From the NCBI GenBank assembly GCA_029216955.1, contig JANAVB010005597.1, positions 46,175,480-46,239,479 of the forward strand: DNA of 64,000 nucleotides. The letters are read 5' to 3'. Both the position numbers and the translations under genes were made by a program. Each line of letters starts with the position of its first letter. Within the stretch, counting starts at the first letter, position 1. The notes beneath the pieces are model-generated. The model did not search any database and was not told where the DNA came from. It was given only the letters and a program-made list of their open reading frames with translations. Positions 35,210-46,298 of this stretch are shown here, in pieces. Source of the stretch: Iris pallida (lineage: Eukaryota; Streptophyta; Magnoliopsida; Asparagales; Iridaceae).

Positions 35210-36870
35210 TGTCACGCCCCGATTCCGTCGAATCGATAGTCGTCCCCCGGGCGTGATGCCGTACGAACCTAATTTGCGATCGCACAAGGCCTAGTCATAA
35301 GGTAATCCGAGACACGAGATCTAAGAGAGTACGCAGACAAATTGATACACACAATAAGTAAAAGAAACTTGATCTTTATTGATAATGAACATCTTTTACA
35401 GACTTCTATATACGACTCATTGCCGCACGGGCTACAACATGACTCGATTACAAAAGAGTGTCGATGAGATAGCCGTTCCATACATTGCACACATCCCTCA
35501 ATATACACAAGTACTCCAACGACCTGGATGGAAGGGACGCTGAGTCATTTTCCTTGGACTGTCGAGAGCCTTCAAAAGTGGAGTCGCAGAGTAAGTCTTC
35601 GACGCACGACCGAAGCTTCAAAAGTCACGAACGCCACCGAGCAAGCTGGCGCGTCCTTCCTGGTTCGCGGGACCTGCAAAGAGCGAGGATCAGCACGAAA
35701 CACATGTACTGGCGAATGGCAAATTAAATCCAAGCTCTGTATTTGATTCAAGAAGTTTCGTAAACATGTTAGCTAGCTATTTCAACGATCTTTCTAACCA
35801 TCCTGTTCGATTTGCATGTTAACATGTTTTGAGGCAAGAATATAAAATTGAATATCATTAAGCAACTATCATATTCCTTCCGTGTCCCATGCACCTATTA
35901 AGCAGTAAAGGGGGTATAAAGGCCACTGGCAATATCAAGCCATCGCGGACTATAGCATTTGGTTAGACGATGCCCCTTTCGTGTCGGGTAGCGAGCCCTG
36001 TGCGAAAGTGCCCGCATAACTCGTGCCGATGAAGGGTTGGCGCTGCTACACTCGTTCCTCCCAGGCCAAATCGGTCCCTTGGCCTAGGCAACCGTTCGAG
36101 GAAACTTTACCTTGTCGACAAGTTGTCCAATGACCGTTTTCCTTTGGACTTAGTTGATTTGCTTACTTGACCGTATCGTTGCGATAAACGTTAATCGATT
36201 CATTCATTGTTTTGCATAGGCTAAGTAGATTTGTGTAAGAAACACATTTTCTATTTTTCAAAACCGGCAGTTTGATAGCAACTGTTTCGTGAAGAATCGT
36301 GCCACGATTTCTTTGATTCTACACTATTATGACAAGCATTCATTTACTTCACATATTGAGTTTTGAAGTAGAGGGACGAGACGAAGGAGGTCAGCCACTC
36401 GCCTTAGCCTTGTTTCAAGTGAGCGACCGGTTGGCTGCGCTGACGTCGCCTATTCGACCACCTGCAATCGCATAAGCAACTGATTAGAACACTGTATAAT
36501 TCAAGGATATTCGATATGAATGCGAAGCTAGAAAATGCGTCACGAAAACCCATCGAAAACATTTACAAAAAATGCATTCACGAAAACCAAAGCCAAAGCC
36601 AAATCAAGTACGACATGAAAACCAGAGCAACGGAAGGTCTCTCCCGACTCAGCCGCAGAGCCAATCCTCGAGGCGCAACCCGCTGAATATGGGACTTGGT
36701 TCCGAAGAAGCCATTCCATAATGTGGAATGGATCTTAATTCAACCGTTCCCGTTCGATCGACTCGGCCGATTCCGACCTATCGGTCCCGACCGAATCGAT
36801 AGCGACAGTGTTCCTTTCTCGCGCACCCTGTGGACGAAGACGGGGCATGATGTAGGAACGGGGCACTACA
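35210..36870 (-). repeat. Left (3') LTR of Gypsy-2
   Basis: 1661 bp, from TGTCACGCCCCGATTCCG to GGGGCACTACA. It is collinear with 41759-43412, with substitutions and small indels of several percent, so Gypsy-2 looks older than Gypsy-1. The small plus-strand frames inside it are not genes. Confidence 0.93.
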
Positions 36871-36925
36871 CCATAACCAACTAATAAAAAGTTTTGTCCT
36901 TGAAACTTAAAGATAGAACCTACCT

Positions 36926-39900
36926 CTACGAGAATAACAAAGGAAATTTTTCCTTCATTTTCGATTCAAGCTCCCACGTTGACTCTTCGACCGAATGGTT
37001 CCTCCAGAGGACGCGGACGAGAGGGATCGCTCGATTGCACAGTAGCTTATCCTTGCGTTCTATGATTTGAACTGGCTCTTCGACGTAGGATAAGTCGGAC
37101 TTTAGCTCCAGCTGGCCAAAATCTACCACGTGGCTCGGGTCGTGCACATACTTCCGTAGTTGAGAGACATAGAAGACATTGTGTACACTTTCAAGTGCCG
37201 ACGGTAAGGCAATTTTATAGGCCACTGGGGCGACCCGCTAGAGTATTTCGAACGGCCCAACGAATCTTGGACTCAATTTTCCCTTCGCGCAGAACCGAGT
37301 AACTCCCCACATGGGCGACACTTTAAGAAATATGTGATCGCCTACTTGAAACTCGAGGAGGCGACGATGAACGTCCGTATAGCTTTTCTGACGACTCTTT
37401 GCGGTCTTTAATCTTTCCCGAATGAGCCGATTCTTCTGGACGGTCTGTTCAACCAGTTTCGGACCGAGAATCTGCCGCTCTCCAACTTCGTCCCAGCAAA
37501 TGGGTGATCGGCACTTGCGCCCGTACAAGGCTTCATACGGCGCCATTTGAATGCTGGATTGATAGCTATTATTGTATGCAAATTCGGCCAGCGGTAGATG
37601 ATTGTCCCAGCTTGATTTGAAATCAATTGCGCAGAGCCGTAGCATGTCTTCGAGAATCTAATTGACGTGCTCCGTTTGGCCGTCGGTCTGAGGATGGTAA
37701 GATGTGCTGAACCGCAACTTGGTACCCTGCGCTGACTGAAGGCTACTCCAGAATCGTGACATGAACCATGAATCCCGATCAGAGACGATGGATACTGGAA
37801 CTCCGTGCAGCCGTACTATCTTATTAAGATATATCTGCGCCAGACGATCAACGCTTCAAGTAACTTTGATGGCAATAAAATGCGCTGACTTGGTTAATCG
37901 ATCGACGATGACCCAGAGAGCATCATTTCCTCGCGGCGTCTTCGGCAGACCAATAATGAAATCCATGCACACGTGCTGCCACTTCCATTCTGGAATCGCC
38001 AGATTCTGCATCTCTCCACCCGATCTTTGGTGCTCAGCTTTCACCTGCTGACAGGCCATGCATTGCGACACGAAGAGTGCCACATCTCTTTTCATCCCGT
38101 GCCACCAGAAGTTTGTGCGGAGGTCCTTGTGCATCTTCGTGCTACCGGGATACAAGGTGTATTTCGTATAGTGCGCCTCCGACAGGATCTCCTTTCTCAG
38201 TTCTGAATTGTTCGGAACGCATAGCCTACCTTTCAATCGAAGCATGCCGGTTTCGTTTTCCGCAAAGTCGGTCGTCCTGCCCGTCGAGATTAGCTCTCGC
38301 ACTTTCTTCAGGTATTGATCGTCCGTCTGAGCGGTCTTGATCTTATCAAGCAAGCTCGGCTCTAACTATAACTTTGCCAACTACACATTCTGGAATCTGA
38401 CTCGGAGCTCGATGCCCATCTCTTTTAGGTCACGTAGTAGTCTGAGGTCGATGGATAACGAGGCAATGTACTTCCGACTCAAGGCGTTCGCCACAACAAT
38501 TCCCTTTTCTGGCGTATAGTCGATAGTCAAGTCGTAATCCTTGATCAGTTCAAGCCAGCGCCTCTGCCGCAAGTTCAGTTTCTTCTGCGTGAATAGATAC
38601 TTGAGGCTCTTGTGATCGGTGTAGATCGTGCACGCCACGCCATAGAGGTAGTGACGCCACAATTTCAACGCAAACACAATTGTCGCTAACTCCAGGTCGT
38701 GTGTGGGATAATTTTTCTTGTGCGGCTTTAGCTGTCGGGAAGCAAAAGATATCACCTTGTTCCGCTGCATCAGCACACACCCCAAGCCCTGACCGGACGC
38801 GTCGCTGAATATCTGGAAACCCTCAGTCCCTTCTGGAAGTGCGAGTATCGGGGCCGAGACGAGCCGTTGCTTTAATTCTTGGAATGAAGCTTCGCAGTCG
38901 TCTGACCAGTCAAATACGACTCATTTCTGGGTGAGACGAGTCAGAGGCGATACGATCTTTGCGAAGTCTTTCACGAAGCGTCGGTAGTATCCCGCTAAGC
39001 CAAGGAAACTTCGAATCTTGCCGACGGACGCTGGCCGTTTCCAATCGACAACGGCTTCAACTTTCTTTGGGTCGACCGCAATACCTTCAGCAGAAATGAT
39101 GTGTCCGAGGAATGAGATGCTGCTAAGCCAAAATTCACATTTACCTCGCTTCGCGTATAGTTGATTTTCTCGAAGGGTCTGAAGCACGGTCCGTGGATGC
39201 TCAGTGTGTTGCTGTCTATTCTTTGAGTAGACGAGTATATCGTCGATAAAGACTACTACCAACTTGTCGAGGAATGGTCGGAACACCCGATCCATTAAAT
39301 CCATGAAAGCGACAAGGGCATTTGTTAGGCTGAACGGCATTACCAGGAACTCGTAATAGCCGTATCGAGTACAGAAGGCAGACTTTGGTACATCGTCTGG
39401 CTTGATCTTGAGTTGATGGTAACCCAAACGCAGATCAATTTTAGAGAACACCGTGGCTCCTTGAAGCTGATCAAACAGATCGTCTATGCGGGGCATGGGG
39501 TATTTGTTCCGGACGGTGGCTTTGTTCAGCTTGCGGTAGTCGATACAAAGATGCATAGATCCATCCTTCTTCTTGACAAACAGCACGGGCGCTCCCCAGG
39601 GCGAGACGCTGGGTCGGATGAATCCTTTGTCGAGCAGTTCTTGTAACTGCACTTTGAGTTCTTTAAGCTCTGTAGGGGCCATTCTGTACAGGGTTTTCGA
39701 GATCGGTCGAGTGTCAGGAAAGGTATCGATAGTGAACTCAATCTCTCGATCGGGCAGCATGTCGGACAGCTCGTCCGGGAACACATCGAGGAATTCTGCC
39801 ACAACGTCGGTCTGACCCACGTTTGCACCATCCTGTTGCTTGTCTCGAACGGAAGCTAGATAGCCTTCGCACCCGAAATGCGGCATCCGTCGAACCGGTA

Positions 39901-41686
39901 TTGCGGAGATCACCATGCAGGTCGGCGACGCCTCACCACACAAGTAGCAAAATTCAGGCACTCCAGGTATGCGGAATGTGACCTTCTTTTCAGTGCAGTC
40001 TATGGTTGCGTTGCACGGACCGAGCCAATCCATCCCCAGAATGATATCGTAGTCCTTAATATTTAGAACTATCGCATCGAGACTGACCTTTTGACCACCT
40101 ATACAGATGATTCCGTCTCCGCAGACTAAGTTTGCAAGTAGTGGCATGCCCGACGGTACATTAACAGTGAGGTCGAGGCCCAGTGGTGTCAAGGTAAATT
40201 TGTGCTCGACGGCAAAGTTCGCCGATATAAAACTATGCGTGGTACCTGAATCAAATAATACACGAGCAGGTTTATTATTGAATTACAGTATACCTGTCAT
40301 GATTGTATCAGATACAAATGCTTCATCCCGAGTCATGGCGTAGACGCGGTCCTGAGCATTAGGGCGACGATCCTGGCCATTTTGTTGTGCGGTCGGTGGA
40401 GCCCAAGGTGCTTGGCCTCGGTTTTATTGATGTTGCGGGGGGCGCTGGCTCGACGTAGCTTCCGGGTAGTCCCTTACGAGGTGATCTCTTTTGCCGTACG
40501 CGAAACATACTCTGTGCTTGAGTCGGCACTCAGAATATAGGTGCCCGTCCTTGTGGCAGAAATTGCAGAACATTCGTTCCTTCGCCTGGTTGCCGCGATA
40601 TTGATGCTGATGTGCGTTGTTGCCTCCCGCATTACTATGGCATTTGTTATTAAGGTGAACAGCGTCGGTAGTAGTAGGAGGATACTCGGACTCCACGCGG
40701 ATGGCGTGGTTGAGTGCCTCGTCTACAGTTTTGTATTTCGGCACCGAGACATGAGCACGGATAGTAGAACGCAGGCCCACTATAAATCGTTTTGCTCGAC
40801 TTGTAGTTGTAGGTAAATAGTCTCCAGCAAACTTGGCCAGTTTGTTGAATTTGGCCGCATATTGTTATACAGTCATATTCCCTTGCGTCAACTGCATAAA
40901 CTTATTTTCTTTCTCCTGTTGTACGGCTGCAAAAAGATATTCATTCTCGAACGCATTTCTGAATGTCGCCCATGAGATCGCGGCCGTCTCGTCTTCACGT
41001 CGAATAGCCCGCTTCTGCACAGCCCACCAATCGTGCGCGTTCATTCGAAGTAAAAGTTGAGCACACGCGACTTTCTTCGAGTCCTCGATACCCAGAAGCT
41101 CGAACTTGTCTTCCAGCTCCTCCAACCAGTCGATCGCCACGGAGGGATCTTCTGTGCCGTTGAAGGAAGTGCGACAGCTTTTCGTGAATTTTGACACGTC
41201 GAAGTTAGAACTTCTCGGTGCTGCAGGTGAGAGCATGGGCGCCTCTGGTTCGGCTTCGTTGGATCGAACCGCAGGCTGGGTCACGGTAGGCGTCATCGTT
41301 GAATTGTTGTTATTGCCCACGACCGACTGTAAGATCTGCTGGAGGGTATTCAGCTGCTGCTGCTGCTTGAATTGAGCCTCGAACCGATTCTCAAATGGAA
41401 TCTGACGAGCCTCCGCTTGCTGACGATGGAGCTCATTTTGACGTTGCTGCATTTCAAGCATCTGCAGCATACGTTGCATCGGGTCGCCGGAAGGTCCGGC
41501 TACAGTAGGCGTCATTCCCGTTGGGTTGACAGAATGCTCGGATCTAGAAGCACTCGAGCCGCTGGAAGCGCTCGTCTCGTCTTTCGCCTGAGCTCCCGTA
41601 ACTGCAGGGAAAAAGGAAAGACAACTCTCGTTAGTTTCAGAAAATGTCCTGGGTCCAGCGTATGGAACAACTCTTCTCATCGACAC
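36926..41686 (-). pseudogene. gag-pol: Gypsy-2 gag-pol polyprotein, one frame with many stops
   Basis: All pieces lie in the same minus-strand frame, interrupted only by stops. Gag is at 41686-40865 (DPSVAIDWLEELEDKFELLG). A zinc knuckle segment lies at 40780-40424: the first knuckle CNFCHKDGHLYSEC is intact, the second has lost Cys residues. The protease site [11 protein letters not shown] lies near 40250. Reverse transcriptase is at about 39700-38921 with an intact FIDD, RNase H at 38785-38381 (its YCDAS-like start is just upstream), the integrase finger and core at 38353-37238, and a chromodomain-like tail at 37225-36926 (VLWRNHSVEESTWELE). Stops lie near 40862, 40421, 40280, 38921, 38378, 38363, 37853, 37667 and 37235. 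Most fit C-to-T change of CAA, CAG or CGA. Confidence 0.9.
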
Positions 41687-41740
41687 GAGGTCAACGGTTG
41701 GAGACTAGAACTCGACACTGGAGGCCAAGGACGTAAAGTC

Positions 41741-41757
41741 GTGCTCTGATACCGTTA
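41741..41757 (-). other. Gypsy-2 primer binding site (initiator Met tRNA type)
   Basis: Read on the minus strand just after the 5' LTR, the sequence is TAACGGTATCAGAGCACG. GGTATCAGAGC matches the 3' end complement of plant initiator-Met tRNA. Confidence 0.85.
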
Positions 41758-41758
41758 T

Positions 41759-43412
41759 GTCACGCCCCGATTTCGTCGAATCGATAGTCGTCCTCCGGGC
41801 GTGATGCCGTGCGAACCTAATTTGCGATCGCATAAGGCCTAGTCATAAGGTAATCCGAGACACGAGATCTAAGAGAGTACGCAGATAAATTGATACACAT
41901 AATAAGTAATGAAAACTTGATCTTTATTGATAATGAACATATTTTACAGACTCTGATACACGACTCATTGTTGCACGGGCTACCACATGACTCGATTACA
42001 AAAGAGTGCCGATGAGATAGCCGTTCCATACATTGCACACATCCCTCAATATATAAAAGTACTCCATTGACCTGGATGAGAGGGACGCTGAGTCATTTTC
42101 CTTGGACTATCGAGAGCCTTCAAAAGTGGAGTTGTAGAGTAAGTCTTCGACGCACGACCGAAGCTTCAAAAGTCATGAACGCTGCCGAGCTAGCTGGCAC
42201 GTCCTTCCTGGTTTGCGGGACCTGCAAAGAGCGAGGATCAGCACGAAACACATGTACTGGCGAATGGCTAATTAAATCCAAGCTCTGCATTTGATTCAAG
42301 AAGTTTCGTAAATATGTTAGCTAGCTATTTCAATGATCTTTCTAACCATCCTGTTCGATTTACATATTAACATGTTTTGAGGCAAGCATATGAAATTGAA
42401 TATCATTAAGCAACTATCATGTTCCTTCCGTGTCCCGGGTACCTGTTAAGCAGTGAAGGGGGTATGAAGGCCACTGGCAATGTCAAGCCATCGCGAACTA
42501 TAGCATTTGGTTAGACGACGCCCCTTTCGCGTCGGATAGCGAGCCCTGTGCGAAAGTGCCCGCATAACTCGTGCCGATGAAGGGTTAGCGCTGCTACACT
42601 CGTTCCTCCCAGGCCAAATCGGTCCCTTGGCCTAGGCAATCGTTCGAAAAAACTTCACCTTGTCGACAAGTTGTCCAATGACCGTTTTTCTTTGGACTTA
42701 GTTGATTTGCTTACTTGACCGTATCAATGCGATAAACGTTAATCGATTCATTCATTATTTTGCATAGGCTAAGTGGATTTGCGTAAGAAACACATTTTCT
42801 ATTTTTCAAAACCGACAGTTTGTTAGCAACTGTTTCGTGAAGAATCGTGCCACGATTTCTTTGATTCTATAATATTATGACAAGCATTCATTTACTTCAC
42901 ATATTAAGTTTTGAAGTAGAGGGACGAGACGAAGGAGGTCAGTCACTCGCCTTAGCCTTGTTTCAAGCGAGCGACCGGTTGGTTGCGCTGACGTCGCCAA
43001 CGCGATCACCTGCAATCGCATAAGCAACTGATTAGAACATTGTATAATTCAAGAATATTCGATATGAATGCGAAGCTCAAAAATGTGTCACGAAAACCCA
43101 TCGAGAATATTCACGAAAAACACATTCATGAAAACCAAAGCCAAATCAAGTACGGCATGAAAACCAGAGCAATGGAAGGTCTCTTCCGACTCAGCCGCAG
43201 AGCCAATCCTCGAGGCGCAACCCGCTGAATATGGGACTTGGTTCCGAAGGATCCATTCCATAACGTGGAATGGATCTTAATTCAACCGTTCCCGTTCGAT
43301 CGACTAGGCCGATTCCGACCTATCGATCCCGACCGAATCGATAGCGACAGTGTTCCTTTCTCGCGCACCCCGTGTACAGCGACGGGGCACGATGTAGGGA
43401 CGGGGCACTACA
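41759..43412 (-). repeat. Right (5') LTR of Gypsy-2
   Basis: 1654 bp with the same ends as the left LTR. It is followed not by flanking DNA but by a second copy of the polypurine-tract side of the internal region. Confidence 0.93.
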
Positions 43413-43467
43413 CCATAACCAACTAATAAAAAGTTTCGTCCTCGAAACTTAAAGATAGAACCTACCT

Positions 43468-44128
43468 CTACGAGAATAACGAAGGAAATTTCTCCTTCAT
43501 TTTTGATTCAAGCTCCCACGTCGACTCTTCGACCGAATCGTTCCTCCAGAGGACACGGACGAGAGGGATCGCTCGATTGTGCAGTAGCTTATCCTTGCGT
43601 TCTATGATTTGAACTGGCTCTTCGACATAGGATAAGTCGGACTTTAGCTCCAGCTGGCCAAAATCTACCACGTGGCTCGGGTCGTGCACATACTTCCGTA
43701 GTTGAGAGACATAGAAGACATTGTGTACACCTTCAAGCGCCGGTGGTAAGGAAATTTTATAGGCCACTGGGGCGACCCGCTCGAGTATTTCGAACGGCCC
43801 AACGAATCTTGGACTCAATTTTCCCTTCGCGCCGAACCGAGTAACTCTCCGTATGGGCGACACTTTAAGAAATACGTGATCGCCTTCTTGAAACTCGAGG
43901 GGGCGACGATGAACGTCCGCATAGCTTTTCTGACGACTATGTGCGGTCTTTAATCTTTTCCGAATGAGCCGAATCTTCTGTACGGTCTGTTCAACCAGTT
44001 CTGGACCGAGAATCTTCCGCTCTCCGACTTCGTCCCAGCAAATGGGTGATCGGCACTTGCGCCCGTACAAGGCTTCATACGACGCCATTTGAATACTGGA
44101 TTGATAGCTATTGTTGTATGCAAATTCG
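43468..44128 (-). pseudogene. pol: Second, partial copy of Gypsy-2 integrase end
   Basis: The frame is open from the integrase core (YNNSYQSSIQMASYEALYG) through GKLSPRFVGPFEILERV to the chromodomain-like tail (VLWRNDSVEESTWELE). It keeps GAG (Glu) at the codon that is TAG at about 37235 in the first copy. It is cut at its N-terminal side at 44128. The first 24 residues of the open frame upstream of that point are unrelated sequence. Confidence 0.9.
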
Positions 44129-44580
44129 ATCCCACTTTTTCGAAGATGTTGCTTCATGGTATCATTGAGCGTATGCGTGAGCTGCGTGGTCGTCATTAGT
44201 ATAGTTTTATGGATATATTTTGTGTTGTACTATTAGAACTTATTACCAGATTTACTTGTTTTATGGAGATGAGTTTATGGACTTAATTATGGACTTATTA
44301 CCAGCTATACTTGTTTTATGGAGATTAATTATGGAGATTAATTACGGACTTATTTCTACTTGTTTATGGAGATTAATTAGGCTAAGTCTTTTGTGTGATC
44401 AATTCTGATACACTATGGTTATATGGTCATGTCATGTGATACACTATTACCACTTGTTGTATCATGATTACTTGGGATTCTATTTCAATGTTTAGGATGT
44501 CATGATTAATGCGCCTATTACTTTTACAAGTGTTTCAATGAGTGCATGTATCTATCTTACAGAATTATTCTCAAATAGAT
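44129..44580. other. CACTA-2 leader remnant
   Basis: AT-rich, with repeated TTATGGAGATTAATTA, TTATGGACTTATTACC and similar phrases. TATCTTACAG at 44553-44562 is a splice acceptor ahead of the transposase ATG at 44581. No gene is visible. Confidence 0.55.
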
Positions 44581-44794
44581 ATGGATCTGAATTACTATCG
44601 GCGGAATCGTTCTTGGATGTACAACCGTCATCCTGATGACATGTGCGGTGTGCAGAATGAATTCGTAGAGCGTGTACAGCAGTTCATGCAGTTTGCCAAG
44701 GCGTTCCCTCAGTATATGGACGGTACCAAAATTAAGTGTATGTGTGTGAGATGTCGCAACTTAAAATATCATCCAGAAGTGGAAGTCACGTATC

Positions 44795-46298
44795 TGAAGG
44801 AACCCTCGAGGGGGGGTGAATAGGGTCAAGCTAGCTAATCAAGCACTTAGCACGAGCTAATTGGCAATTTAAAAATATAAGTGCAAGAAAAGAAGCAATA
44901 ACAATACCGACACCCGATATATCCTGATATCCTTTCTAGAGGCAATCCAGTCCCGGAACTCTCTACGAATTTAATCCACTATTTGAGCAAATAGTTGCAC
45001 ACGAGTTTGGATCTGAAAAACTCGCCAACTTCTTACACGAGAGCTTTAATCTGAAGGCCTCTCCGACTTCAACCGAGAGTTTGGATACGAAGACTCTCCA
45101 ACTTCAACCGAGAGTTTGGATACGAAGACTCTCCAACTTCAACCTTTCACAATAGGTTTTGATCTCCTTACAATAGGATGAAGATCTTACTTTTCAACTC
45201 AATAACTCTAACACAATTTGTGGATGGCAAATGAAAGCTTTGTAGAGTTGTATGTGGATAAGCTTTGGTAGTTTAGGAATTTTTAGGCTCAAAGCATCAA
45301 CCTTGAATGAAGGGGTTCTAGGCTATTTATAACCAAAGCAAAGAAAAGTGCAATAGTGCAACTTTTACAGGCTGACGGATCATCTGCTGGATTTCTACGG
45401 AAATCTGCTGGATCATCCGCCTGTATAGTCCAACGGCTATAAACAGAGCCGTTGGGATCAATCATTCGTAAAATCCAACCGTTGGAATGCAAACGGTCAT
45501 ATGGCAAAAAATCTGCCAAAATTTCGCGATTTTTCGTCGGATAATTCGAACACTCACAGAAGGTATTCTGTGAGACCATTCGGATCTTCCGTCGGATTTC
45601 CGTGAAGATCCGTCGGATAATCCGCTAGGATTCCGAAGATTGTCCTGGGTTATTTTCTACCATAGCTTTCGATTTTGCCATCTATTTCTTGTGTTTACAA
45701 TGATTCCTAAGACTCATTATAGACTCTAAATATGCTGTTGTAGGAGCAGGCTTCTGCAGAGTCTTGAAATAATGATGGCTTGGCTTGACTTCTTCCTTTG
45801 ATAGGTGCTGTCTTTTTTCCTTGACGGTAGCTGTCCAAAGATATCCAGAGAAATCTTGTGGAATCCGTCGTCTTTGGCCCACCATGATTTCTTCAATGCA
45901 TATGTCCACATTGATCTTGCTTATTGCTTTTCTGCATGTACATGTTAGGCGAACAAAGCAATATACATAGTAGCAAGTATGATAAGTTAAATGCACATTA
46001 GGACAATGCTGAGTTTAAGTATAAGTTCTAAGGTGATAGCATAAATGTTAGTGATATCATAATGATTAAACTTAATTGAATGATCACAATCAAAAACATA
46101 GTTTTGATTTTGGCAACCCGATTAAATTTAAGATAGATAAGCTCATATCACTAATATGTAAACCAATAGGCACATATCACCAAAGGTATAAGTATAAGTA
46201 GAAATGCTATAGCGATAGTATGAAGACTAGTGATAATAAAATGCTAAACTTAACATATTAACCATATTCAAAAACATGATACAATCATTGGGCCAAGA
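44795..46298 (-). mobile_element. Copia-type (Sirevirus-like) solo LTR
   Basis: Inserted in the transposase gene with a perfect 5-bp duplication GTATC (44790-44794 and 46299-46303). Read on the minus strand it starts TCTTGGCCCAATG and ends CACCCCCCCTCGAGGG...TTCCTTCA. The full-length Copia LTR in this window starts TGTTGGCCCATTC and has a similar CACCCCCCCTCTAGAGG near its end, so this is a related family whose TG start has mutated to TC. A TATA box on the minus strand (GGTTATAAATAG, about 45312-45323) follows a palindrome array at 45375-45630. No internal region is left. The 104-codon minus frame at 45682-45996 has no family signature. Confidence 0.9.
45312..45630 (-). promoter_or_regulatory. 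U3 palindrome array and TATA box of the solo Copia LTR
   Basis: Words built on GGAT(N)ATCCG are repeated at about 45375-45425 and 45530-45630, for example CGGATAATCCG at 45614-45624, which is a perfect palindrome. The TATA box lies downstream on the minus strand at about 45312-45323. The arrangement of array then TATA is the same as in the full-length Copia LTR, although the repeat word differs. Confidence 0.65.

Larger units (their letters stand above)
35210..44128 (-). mobile_element. Ty3/Gypsy chromovirus-like retrotransposon (Gypsy-2), tandem and truncated
   Basis: The order on the plus strand is LTR (35210-36870), internal region (36871-41758), LTR (41759-43412) and then a second, partial internal region (43413-44128) matching 36871-37590. 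The coding strand is minus. The second internal copy stops abruptly at CAAATTCG (44128), where unrelated sequence begins. There is CCCCC before 35210 but no matching duplication at the other border. This fits an LTR-int-LTR-int-LTR tandem whose right part was removed by a deletion that also took CACTA-2 leader sequence. Confidence 0.88.

Noticed and set aside
43950..44196. Minus-strand start of the integrase copy at 44196 as a real N-terminus
   Set aside because: The first 24 residues come from unrelated sequence joined at 44128. The true integrase part begins only after the junction.
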